This document shows, in pieces, positions 44,710-54,603 of a stretch of 64,000 nt of DNA. Numbering within the stretch: position 1 is the stretch's first letter; the number at the start of each line of letters is the position of its first letter. The DNA lies in the NCBI GenBank assembly GCA_963210315.1, contig OY723275.1:1860001-1924000 (forward strand), written 5' to 3'. The position numbers and the translations under genes are program-made. The stretch is from Rhynchopus euleeides (taxonomy: Eukaryota; Euglenozoa; Diplonemea; Diplonemida; Diplonemidae). The notes beneath the pieces are model-generated. The model was given only the letters and a program-made list of their open reading frames with translations, was not told the DNA's origin and searched no databases.

Positions 44710-45923
44710 ATGAGCGTGTCATCAGATCACCTAGTCCTGGGGTGCACGGCCCTGGTCGGGGCTGTGGTTGGCGGCGGTGCGTACACATGCCTCTCCTCCG
44801 CCACGAAGGCTGGGCCTGCAGTGGCAAAGGCGGCAGCAAAGGTGCCCTCTAGCATCCTGGAGCCTGCGGTGACGGTGGGTTCCGAGGGTGGCGACCAGGC
44901 GGGATCCAAGACGGTCACGGTGAAGCGTGGCACCGAGTCGGTTGAGATTGTGTGGAAGCCCGGCAAGGATGTGGCGGTGTGGCGGCAGCTCCGCACCAAC
45001 TTCTCAGTGGACACCGCGCGGGTGATGGAGCTGAAACAAGGCAGCGAGACGGTCGCTGTCTACGGCAATGTGGAGTCAGGTGCCGTCATCACCCTGGACC
45101 TGCAGGACTCCCTCTGGCGCGACGCTTCCAACCAGCTCCGAAAAGAGGGTAACGAGCGCTTCACCCGGGGCAACCAGACGTCCGACATCTCGCAGTACAT
45201 CGAGGCGCTGAAGCTGTACCGCAGGGCCTACCAGCTCCTGCCCCCCGATGGCGGTGACGATGCGTCGCACCTCTTCTGCCTTGCGAAGAGCAACTGCGCG
45301 CAGATCTGCCTGAAGTGCAACATGCTGACCGACTGCCGTGCGGTGTGCTCTGAGGTGCTCAAGAAGGACCCCCGCAACACCAAGGCGCTGTACCGGAGGG
45401 GTGTTGCGGCAAAGCGGTTGGGGCCCAACAACCTGGGGATGCTGGTATGGCACATCTGAATCATTGTTTGTCTGGGTTTATGGAGAAGAAGTTGTAGTGC
45501 ACAACACACCTTCTGTGGCCACCTTACACCGCCACCACCACCACCACCACCACCACCACAGCAAGAGGCGCTGAATGACTTCAAGCAGGCGTTGGAGATC
45601 TCGGCCCAAAACTCGGATCTTGCGGGTGACATCCGCAGAGAGCGTGACGAGGTATGGGAGCGATGGGAGTGCGTGGCCTTATGTCATGTGGATTCCCCAC
45701 ACATTGTTGGTGTCGGCGGCGCTGCTCTGTAGTTGCGCCACTTCAGAAACTTTGTTAATCGCAGTGTTCAGAACACCCCCGCCCCCCCTCCCCGTTCTTG
45801 ATGTGCTCCCAAACCACACACACTCACCTACAGGTTCAGCAGCTTCTGACCCGTCTCATGCCTGCGCAGGAGACGAAGCCGCAGGACCCGAAGCTCAGTG
45901 GGAAATACCTGGAATGTGATTGA
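44710..45923 (+). CDS. Membrane-anchored TPR co-chaperone-like protein, three exons
   Basis: Exons 44710-45444, 45562-45651 and 45834-45923 give 304 residues. The introns (117 and 182 bp) start GTATGG, end CAG and are both phase 0; the first contains a CCA/CAC repeat. Without splicing the frame stops after VWHI, in the middle of the TPR. Residues 8-28 form a glycine-rich hydrophobic segment, a likely membrane anchor. Residues 135-285 hold a three-TPR domain of the FKBP/TOM70-like kind: KEGNERF, LAKSNCAQICLK, KALYRRGVAAKR, EALNDFKQALEI. K145, N148, N195, K225 and R229 match the carboxylate clamp that binds the EEVD tails of Hsp70/Hsp90. Residues 66-132 look beta-rich (CS- or FKBP-like) but I cannot name a domain. 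Function as a chaperone docking protein on a membrane is inferred; the compartment is unknown. Confidence 0.75.
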
Positions 45924-47240
45924 GGTCCATCGCCAGTTGTATTTCAGGAGGCAGAAGGTAGGGGGGGGGGGGGCGAGGTCGTAGTGCTTTTAAGAGACGT
46001 GGTTCGAGACGTGGCATGGCTTGGCATGGCTCCCGCCACCTTGGAAAAAAAACTGCACCGACCTCCCTGTGCCAGTGTGGTTTGCCCAGCGGGATGTATG
46101 ATGCATTGTGCATGGAGAAAAAAGCGCAGGGCGAGTCTCACCGGCTTTATCCGTGCCTGCAACGAAGTGTCAGCTTGGAAGTAGACGAAGCCTGCCCCCC
46201 CCTCCCCCCCCAGCCCACCCCCTTGGCCCAGCCCCTAACCTTCTCTCGCATCCCTACCCCTCGCTCCATGTCCAGGCTCTTCTGGCTGTGCGGCACGGAG
46301 GAGTGGCATGTCTATCTGTTGGTTGTCTTTGCGTCTCTATCTATCTAGCATATCGCACTTCGGCGGATGGCTGAAGGGAGGGGGGGAGGGGGTCCAACAT
46401 GATTCCCTCACCCCCCCCCCCCCCCCACCCCACAAGACCTCTTCAGCGGTGTCGGGTTGGAAGAAGTGCCAGGGAAATCAACACGCCTCTCTCCCCTTCC
46501 CCTACCCCACTCCCACTTTCCCCTCTCTCTTGGGGGGGGGGGGGGCGGTTTTGCCTTGGCTGGCCGCTGGCGGAGGGCAGAAAATTATTATGGCGGCCTG
46601 TTTCCTCATAAATACACATCACCCAATCCCAACCAACCCAACCTAACCCACCTCTGCAGGCAAACGGCCTGTCCCCTGTGGGGCAGCAGCCGCACCAACA
46701 CCACACACCCCTCTCCTTCCCCCTGCCCTCTCGCAGGGGTCGCGGGGGCAGCGGAAGGGTGGGGAGAGCGGGGGGGGGGGGAAGAAGGGGGGAGGAGCGG
46801 AGAGGAGGGATACAACTCCCCCCCCCCCCTCGCTCCCTGCCTGTGTTTGACAACGCATATACCCCGGCCCCCCCCCCTCCCCCCGTGACTTCTCATTGTT
46901 CTCTCTCCCTTACCCCCCAACCCGCGCACCGTGCACAACCATGCGATAGATCAGCTTGCAACACCCTATTAACAAACGAGGGGTGGGGGGGGGGAGGAGG
47001 AGGAGGAGGAACAACTGCCCTTTATACCCAACTTGGCTACATCCCTCCCCCCCCCCCCCCTGAGGTTGGGAACTCTCTTTTTGACAGCCATTTCAGGGGT
47101 TCTTCATCCTTCGATCTGCATTTTTCCCGCCCACCGCATAGAAGGGGCGGCCGCCTGCCCCACCGTACTCCCCCCCCCCCCCCCCCCTCACACTCCTCCC
47201 ACTCCCGTGTGACGCCGGGGGGACACTATCCGGCGCCAAG
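45924..47240. other. 1.3-kb intergenic region rich in poly-C/poly-G
   Basis: Many homopolymer runs (for example near 45961, 46409, 46531, 46815, 46985 and 47171), with a C-rich tract ending ~45 bp before the PDZ gene start. Open frames here are proline/glycine shadows of the homopolymers. No gene recognised. Confidence 0.65.
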
Positions 47241-48821
47241 ATGCAGTGCCAGGTGATTCTGGCTTCCGCGTCAGACCCATTGGGTATCACGACAGGCCTC
47301 TACCCCAGCACGCCTGGTGTGTGGATCACCTCCGTTGCACCAGGGAGCGCCGCTGACCGGGGAGGGGTGGACCCGGGGCGCCAAATCCTCTCCTGCAACG
47401 GTGAGGAGGTTGTGTCCCAGGCAGGGCTGCGCGATGTGGTGAGCCGCGCCAAGGCATCGGGCCACCTCTCCCTCGTGTTCTACCTCGGCGCGTGGCATAT
47501 CGACGACGAGCGGCAGCGCAGCCAAGGCAGCAGCACCTCTGGCAGACCCCGATCCGCCGCACCGCCCCGCTCCTCGCAGGCCCGGGGCGCTGGGGGGAAG
47601 CGGCCCATCGGAGCCCCTGTTCAGTTCCGCATCAAAAAGGGGTCGCTCCTCTCCACCGGCCTCCAGTTCAGCGAGGTGTGGGACGAAACGGAGCAGTGGC
47701 TGGAGGTGACGGGGTGTGCCCACGACTCCCCCGCGGCCCTCGCAGGGGTGATGCGCGGGCAGCTCCGCGCTGTGAACCACCGCGCGGTGCATGTGAAGGA
47801 CGATGTGATGGAGGCGCTGCAGCTGAAGCTCTCGGGGGTCCCGGAGGGCGATGTCATCATCGACATCGCGCCCTTCGAGATTATGACCCGCACCCTGGAG
47901 ATCGTCCCGCCCCGCGACACCTCGGAGGATCTAGGCCTTGTGTTCAAAGCGGATGAGAATGGGGTGCGCACCATCCAGGTCGTTCCCGGGTCAGCAGGGG
48001 ATCAGGCGGGGATCCGTGCATTCCGCAGGGTGTTTGCGGTGAATGGGGTCAAGCCGGTGTTACACCCGAGCTCGGAGGACACAGGGAGGGAGCTGGCAGG
48101 GCTGATCACGCAGGCGCGTGCTGTGGGGAACATCCGTGTCGAGATCGAGACGTCGGAGGAGGAGCTGAACGACGAGGCGGAGGCGCTGCGGCTGGCGGGG
48201 TGCAGCACGCAGGACGCGCATGGGTATTTCTGGGTTGCGGTGCCCGGGGCGTCGGCTCTGTTTGCCGTGCAGCGGCATCACATATGTTATCCAGGCGGCA
48301 GCCCGGTGCACGGCGCACCCCAGGTGGGGACCGAGGTGGTTCTCACCGGGCTGTCCGAGGCCCAGGAGGCGGGGATGAATGGCATGATAGGGACGCTGCA
48401 GCCACCCGGCAAGATGCGGGCCGATGAGTTTGACGCGGAGGCGGCAGCGGCGCTGGCGGATGCGGCGCAGCAGGGCGGGAGGCAGGTTGTGTCCACCCCC
48501 GCGTCCAGCTCCTACCAAGGCGCGTTCGACAAGCACACCGCGCCGTGGCCCCCCACGTGGCCCTACACCACGCCCGCGTCGCAGTCTCTCGTGAAGAAGA
48601 TGCTTTCTCCAAGGGGCAGCACGCTGGTGGGTGGTGGTGGTGGCAGCGATGCCAGCCGTGGTGGGGGAGGTGTGCCGAAGCGCCAGCAGGATTGGAAGGC
48701 CTGGATTGTGCGGAACAGCGGGTCGGCCGTGGCGCAGCGTGCTGCCCTCCAGCGCGGCCCTGAGGCTCCTTCGCGCAAGGTTCCTGTTGTGTTCGACGGC
48801 AGGCGGGGGGAGAGGCGGTGA
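47241..48821 (+). CDS. Triple-PDZ-domain protein
   Basis: 526 residues, no intron, no signal peptide or membrane segment. Three PDZ-like domains at about 5-85, 127-212 and 216-304. The pattern is clearest in domain 1 (PLGITT loop, then VWITSVAPGSAADRGGVDPG, then ILSCNG) and domain 3 (LGLVFK loop, IQVVPGSAGDQAGI, VFAVNG). Domain 2 has the same order but is more diverged. Residues 360-400 (GTEVVLTGLSEAQEAGMNGM) resemble a small GL..A..NG..G module common in protist multidomain proteins. The remainder is low-complexity (poly-Gly, Ala). Likely a cytosolic scaffold binding C-terminal peptides; the partner is unknown. The ATG follows a long C-tract, and no alternative upstream start fits. Confidence 0.75.
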   Translation: MQCQVILASASDPLGITTGLYPSTPGVWITSVAPGSAADRGGVDPGRQILSCNGEEVVSQAGLRDVVSRAKASGHLSLVFYLGAWHIDDERQRSQGSSTSGRPRSAAPPRSSQARGAGGKRPIGAPVQFRIKKGSLLSTGLQFSEVWDETEQWLEVTGCAHDSPAALAGVMRGQLRAVNHRAVHVKDDVMEALQLKLSGVPEGDVIIDIAPFEIMTRTLEIVPPRDTSEDLGLVFKADENGVRTIQVVPGSAGDQAGIRAFRRVFAVNGVKPVLHPSSEDTGRELAGLITQARAVGNIRVEIETSEEELNDEAEALRLAGCSTQDAHGYFWVAVPGASALFAVQRHHICYPGGSPVHGAPQVGTEVVLTGLSEAQEAGMNGMIGTLQPPGKMRADEFDAEAAAALADAAQQGGRQVVSTPASSSYQGAFDKHTAPWPPTWPYTTPASQSLVKKMLSPRGSTLVGGGGGSDASRGGGGVPKRQQDWKAWIVRNSGSAVAQRAALQRGPEAPSRKVPVVFDGRRGERR

Positions 48822-50125
48822 GGGTCCTTCTTGTGGTCATGTTGGTAGAAGCGCGCGGCTGTGGAAACAGCGCGGCGGTGAAGCGATAATAGAAGTGTGT
48901 CCCGAGGTGTCGTGCCGTGGGGGGGGGTGGCGGTCCCACCAACCGGAGGGGAGAATGGCGAGAGGCACAGAAGGGCAAGGTGAGGGGCTGATGTGCTGGC
49001 ACTGGCACCCGGTCCCGAGTGTTTCAACAATATTATTTCAATGGCAAGGTGGTGATGGGGTTCAAGGCAGCGTGGCTCAACCATCCCCTTTAACCCAGCT
49101 GGCTTGCCCGGCCCAGTGGTGGCGGTTCCGAAGTGTTTGATTCTACCCATGGTGTGGAATAGACGTGCCGCCTCATCGCTGGTGCTCTTATGAACTTGTT
49201 TTTACCGAAAAAGTATCATCACCATCATCGTCCCCATCCCCCCACTCCCACTCCCGCACGTCTTGTCGAATGAAAATAAATCCTGAATGTCTGTCAGGGG
49301 TGTGGCCGTCAATGCAAAAGTAGGGAGGCAAGCAGTGGTGTGTTCGCGCATTGGTCATGTCGCAACACGTTGTCAAGAATTGAAATAAAAGCCGGCCCCC
49401 AAAATATTCTGGAAACAAAGCTGTGTTTGACAATGTTGTTCTCAAACAGGGGCCTCCCCCGGAGACACACACACAGGTGGGCTAGGACCCGTGCAGGGTT
49501 AACCCGCCTAAAAAAGTGATCAACACACACACGCCCTCCCTCCCTCCCTCCCTCCCCCCCTCTCCTCCCATCACACCATCGGTAACGAGCGCATCAAATC
49601 GACCCTCATCCCCCCCCCCCCCCCCCCGCCCCCACGGCACTGCCGACAGCCGAGTGGAAGAGGATAAAGGGGTGTTTACCGCCTTTTGCTTCTTTTCTCT
49701 GCATAAAACCGCTCGCCGCCGTCGCCACTACCCCCCCCCCCCCCTGCCTCCTCTGCCCCGAACAACCTCTGTACCTTAATTATCTCGACTTCACTTCCCC
49801 TTCCTTCCCCTCCTTCTCTGACTGCGTTGTTTTGCATACCACATGCCCCCCTTCCCCTTGAGTTGCCACCCCTCACGCAGGCGTGAGTCTTCTCTGGCGG
49901 GTTCCTTCTACACCCAGTGTGACACAGTGTAGGCAATGCCGTGCCGCGGATAAGCGCGTCAGTTCTTTCTCGTGCAGTGCTCTCTCGTGCTATCTTCTGT
50001 TCATGATGCAGATTCGCAAACCTTCCAACATTGCCAAAACACGACACTGCGAGAGAAGAAAGTGAAAAAATGGGGGCAGCAATTATTCCCCTCCACTGAC
50101 TAACGTGATGCTGGCTGTGACGGCA

Positions 50126-50264
50126 CGGTGGCCTCGTCAGGGTTTTGACCAGGCCTGTCCCCGGTCCAAAAGGGGCCTGGTCAATGCCACTGGTCATGAC
50201 CAGTGGCACCAGGGCACAATAGGCTGCAACCCCCCCCTGGGTCAATTCATTGACCAGGCCACCG
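50126..50264. repeat. 139-bp palindromic element
   Basis: Outer ends CGGTGGCCTCGTCA and, inverted, CGGTGGCCTGGTCA. Inside lie TTGACCAGGCC...GGCCTGGTCAA (50145-50184) and a perfect 24-bp palindrome centred in TGGTCATGACCA (50185-50208). The motif GACCAGG recurs in both orientations. Probably a small fold-back transposon remnant; no convincing target duplication. Confidence 0.6.
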
Positions 50265-50682
50265 AGCAGTAGCGATGGCACGGGAGAGGTGGGGGGGACA
50301 ACGGATTGCCCTTTTGCTCTTTCGAATGCGAGACCCACTGCAGCACAAATGCCAAGGATTTCGTAGGGAGCCTCTGGAGGGGTGTATGGTGTGGTTTGTG
50401 GGCATTGCTGAGGAGGGGGGGGGCTGGGCGTGGGCTGGTCATAGTGGGGCAAACAACACGCGCGAAGCCGCCGCATCGCTCCCTCTGTGATATGGATCAG
50501 CCTTCCTTCCCCCTCCAAAAGCCTGTCGTCTTCTTCTTGAGATGGGGGACTGTGTCTTCGCTCCGGGTGCCAATAAAACGGTTGCGTTGTGGTCATCTTC
50601 TTTTGGTGAATTTCACCCCCCCCCCCCTTTCTTTTGAGAAACAAATCCGCCGAAACTATTTTTACGCATACGACTTTCGCGC

Positions 50683-50827
50683 GGAAAGTGTCGTTCAGCT
50701 CTGCCAAACGTGCTCTACACATCACCCCCTTCAAGCAAGTGGGCTTGTAAGTGTGTGTGGAAGCGTCAACGCATCAAACGAAGTACCAACAGTAGAGAAA
50801 GAGCGGCAGAGTTGAAGTGACACTTTT
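50683..50827 (-). mobile_element. 149-bp-family element outside the array, inverted
   Basis: Reverse complement of the array element at 4440-4588. The inverted ends GGAAAGTGTC...GACACTTT are kept, and scattered substitutions and a few missing bases in the middle make it ~145 bp. It shows that the element is dispersed and older than the array amplification. Confidence 0.75.
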
Positions 50828-53349
50828 ATTTGGCCGAAAAGGCTTTCCTGGATGCGCGAGACCCCCAGGGGGGAGGGGGGGGGGGCACAGGGCTCTGTTG
50901 GTTTCTTGGGTTGTCACCGGTTGTGCCTACCACCCACCCCCACCACCCTTTTCAATCCCTTCTGTCTTTCCCTCCGGATACTGTCGGATGCCACAGCATC
51001 GAAATTACGGCTGTCTGTGGTGGTGCACCAGGGTTCTGTTGAGGCATTTCCTCGCTGTTGCCCAGCCAGGCATTATCGCGCATCACCCCCATGCCTGCGA
51101 TGCAGAGCCAATGAAATGCGCAAAACGTTGTTGTCATTATTTTTTTTACCAGTTACGAGCGACGAAGCGTAGCGAAGTCGCGAAGTAACGAAGGAAAACG
51201 TACGACTGAAGCTTTATAAGGATCACCTTCATGCCACTTCACAGGGGCTTACACAGCCTTTGTGTGCGCTCAACGAAAAGTAGCCCGGATCTGCCTTTTT
51301 TGCAGTTGCTGGGCAGGGTGTTTCTCTTATGATAGCGAAAGGAGTACGATTTCCATGATGCTGGCGTGTGTGCTCCCCCCCCCCCCCCCCTTCCTCAACA
51401 GGGGCAGCCCGTTGCATCCCTGTCTGTCTGTCTTTGTCACATTCGGCTCCGCCAATATGATGCATGCTGTGCTTTGAGAACAGAAGCAACCAGCGAACCT
51501 TGCCCAACTCTGATACAGGGCTGGAGCACTGCGCTTGCTCCTTTGCGCGCCTGACGTGAAGTGTAAGCACTAACGGCACTGCCTGATCCGTCGGGCAAGC
51601 CGGGTCAGCTAGAGCGAGAAACACGGTCTGGCGTTTTATCGCTTTGGCTTGGCATCAGGGAATCCATACAGACACGAACAAAACCCGAATGAATCACCGG
51701 GAGTGGGTACCTGCAGTGAAGGTGATATGCCGGTGGTTGTTCTGGCCTCTGTGGCAATACAAAAGTATTCCTCCGTAAAGAGGATCGCTGCCAAACGGAG
51801 GGTGCATAAACGAGGTTTGCGGATGATGATAAACAGGAAACATGAGCTCTGAGGGCACGCCTTCTGGCTGGAAGGGGGGGTTTTTTTTGTGGGGGTGTGA
51901 TGTTGCTCCCCTCCCTGAGAAGCCTTGTTCCTTCAAATTCCTTGATAAAAAGAACCGCAAACACTCGACACGCCCCAAACCGATTGCCTTGCCACCATAG
52001 CTCGGTGACTCACGGCAAAGAAATTCCGAATCTGTTGATGTGACCTCACCACCCCCCCCCCCCAAGACAGAAAACGTTTTGGACCCCCCCCTCCCCGCCA
52101 TGCATTGCCACATCCCCCAGCCATGGCCCTGCATCCATTATTTTGTGCCTCATCACGGCACAGCCTCAAGGTGGTGCAGCTCGGGGATCGACCCAGCAGC
52201 TGAATCAATCCAATGAACCGCTTCCATCTCTTGTATTTGCTGCTCTCACAGGTCGGCCCTCATCCCCCCCCTGCCCCCTATTTCTTTTTCCCCGCCAATA
52301 AAGATAAGGCGTTGCTTGAGAGCCAAATCCGTCTGGCGGTCCGGATCTGCTTTGTGGGGCCGGCGCAGCAGGTTCGACTTCACGGCAACGTCGTATCTCC
52401 GATGGAATATGTTCCGAGTCGTCAGCCGACCCGTCAAATCAACGAGTCTGCCCGACTGGAATTTTGAATGATTTGAACGATTTTTGCCCTCTTCGTCGCG
52501 CCCCCTGGTAAGATGAGAGATGGGGACGCTGCTATTCTTGGCCCTCAGCAGTATACAATAGCGGAACCCCGATTCGCCGTGCCCCCGACTACCGCGTTGT
52601 GTTGTCTATCACCCCCGCCCCCCCCCTCTACGGCTCTTCTGCGACGTTGTGGGACACGCCACATGTTTGGAAAGCCCTGCTCCTTCTTCCTCTCTCTCTC
52701 TCTCTCTTCTCCGGGAAGTTCTCACGGATTCATCCCGGCATCCTGTTTGGGGATGCACATTCCCGCGGCATGTAGATCACGTGATGGACCTTTGGGTCCT
52801 CGCATGGCCTGCGCCAACCCGCTGCTGCCTCTGGTTTGTGCGGGGCAGTTGTAGGTTGGGCGTGGCTTTGCGTCTCTCGGGCGGGTCCTCAAGGGGGTCG
52901 AGAAGCACGCCGCGGGGACTAGGCCCGTAAGGCGGCTGCAGGGGGGTGGGGGGTGGGGCCCGTCTCAATGAAGAATTGGTCATTTGTTTGTGTTGTTCAA
53001 TGTCCCAACCTGTAACGAATTTGAGAGAACAGAATATGTGACAACTCTGCAGCGCTGCACCCCAGGCCCCCAACCCCACACCTCGCTTGGCGATTGCCGG
53101 CTGGAATTGGAACCCTTCCCGCTGCAGCAGGCTGACAGTATGCTGCCTTTACTCCACCAACTTCTTTGTGCGTGTGTGGGCGTTGTGGCGATTGCTTTGC
53201 ACAGCGTTGGTCTTCATCTGGTTGGGCGGGGAACACACATCATCCACCACCACAGAGGGCAGCACCCCTTTTGGGCACACCTTGCTGCCTTGCTGGGCCC
53301 TTTGCACCACTTCTACACTTGTATACGTCATCATTTGTTAGGAAGGACG

Positions 53350-54603
53350 ATGTCAGCCCCAGCTGAGGGTGTCGCCGCTGCCGCAGTTGGCAGCACGCCT
53401 AGTAAACCAGGCGATGAGATTGAGGTGTCGCTGAAGACGGTGGCAGGGAAGAAGTACCACCTCCGGGTATGTGTGCGGGATGATGCAGCCAAAATTCTGC
53501 CTCACGCCACGCTTGGGCGACAATCCTCACATCGTTCAAACTTGAGAAGCGTCTTGAGACGAGTCCAACTCTAAGGAGACACCCCTGCAGTCCATATGCA
53601 TGACACACGCCACCTTCCTCCGCCTATCTGCAGCTGCCAGCGTCGGGCACAATCGAACAGCTCAAATCACAGCTCTGCGATGGTCACGACCTCGATGAAT
53701 CTGGCATGAAGCTTGTCTTCAAGGTATGACACAGCATGCGCGTGTAAGCTTGACGGTTGGCAGCCTGTCCCCCACCGCACCCCGCACACACCCGACACCC
53801 TCCTTGACGACAGGGTAAGGTGACTGAGAACGCACAAACGCTCGAATCGCTAGGCTACGAGGCAGGGAACTTCTTCATGGTGGTGGCAAAGCGGAAAAAC
53901 TCCATCGCAAGCAATGCGGCAAAGGTACGTGGCCGGCCCAACTCTCCATCCCACCACCACCCACCCCCCCCTCCCTCAGCGCGCACGGGTCGAACGCGAG
54001 GAGCGCGAAAAGGAGAGGGCGAATAACCCAGTCCCGGAGACACCCCCTCCGCCTACCCCCTCGACGTCGTCGCCGCAGATCGGGGCGCCTGCACGGAACC
54101 CGAGGCCGAGCACCGCGACCACAGCGGAGGGGTCGGCGTCGCCGAACAGCGACATGATGATGCTGGTCCGCTCCCTGACGACAGAGGACATGACGGAGGA
54201 GATGCTGCAGCAGCTGGTGGAGGAGATCGACGGCGAGGATCTGGAGGAGGGGGAGGAGGGCAGCTCCGACGATGGCGAGCCTGTTGAAATCGAGCTGCCC
54301 GCAGAGGAGCTGGAGAGGTTGAGCGATATGAGCCCTGATCAGATGGTGCAGCTGTTTCGGGAGGCGATGCAGTCCGAAGCAGCAGAGCGGATGCCTCTGT
54401 CCGCCACCCGAACACGACGCAGAGCAGCTCCGGAGGCTGCAGCAGCTGATGAGGCAGCAACAGCACCCGCGATGACAGAAGCCGACAACGCTGCGGTCCG
54501 GCGCCTCATGGACATTGCACAGGTCGGGGAGGAGGAGGCAAAGCATGCCTATCTTACAATGGGTAAGAACGAAGAAGCAGCAGCAAACCTCCTGTTCGAC
54601 TGA
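53350..54603 (+). CDS. RAD23-like ubiquitin shuttle protein (UBL + UBA), four exons
   Basis: Exons 53350-53466, 53634-53723, 53814-53924 and 53980-54603 give 313 residues. All three introns (167, 90, 55 bp) are phase 0 with GTATG/GTACG donors and CAG acceptors. An N-terminal ubiquitin-like domain (about 23-97) is assembled over three exons: IEVSLKTVAGKKYHLR, IEQLKSQLC, MKLVFKGK, FFMVVAKRK, the RAD23/ubiquilin class. A charged helix and a Pro/Ser/Thr linker follow. A C-terminal UBA-type domain (about 272-313) reads NAAVRRLMDIAQVGEEEAKHAYLTMGKNEEAAANLLFD in pieces, close to the second UBA of RAD23. The internal UBA and XPC-binding domains of classical RAD23 (~350-400 residues) were not recognised, so this is a reduced form. 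Role: delivering ubiquitinated proteins to the proteasome, inferred from the domains. Confidence 0.8.

Larger units (their letters stand above)
48822..53349. other. 4.5-kb intergenic region
   Basis: Holds CT- and C-rich microsatellites (near 49535, 49610, 51376 and 52692), a 139-bp palindromic element (50126-50264), and the inverted copy of the 149-bp array element (50683-50827). A reverse-strand frame of 352 residues (49676-50734) covers both elements and several homopolymers and has no family features. The 53 bp before 53350 ends in CATCATTTGTTAG, a possible acceptor for a leader. No gene recognised. Confidence 0.6.

Noticed and set aside
49676..50734. 352-residue reverse-strand frame
   Set aside because: It traverses poly-G/poly-C runs, the 139-bp palindrome and part of the inverted 149-bp element; not a plausible gene.
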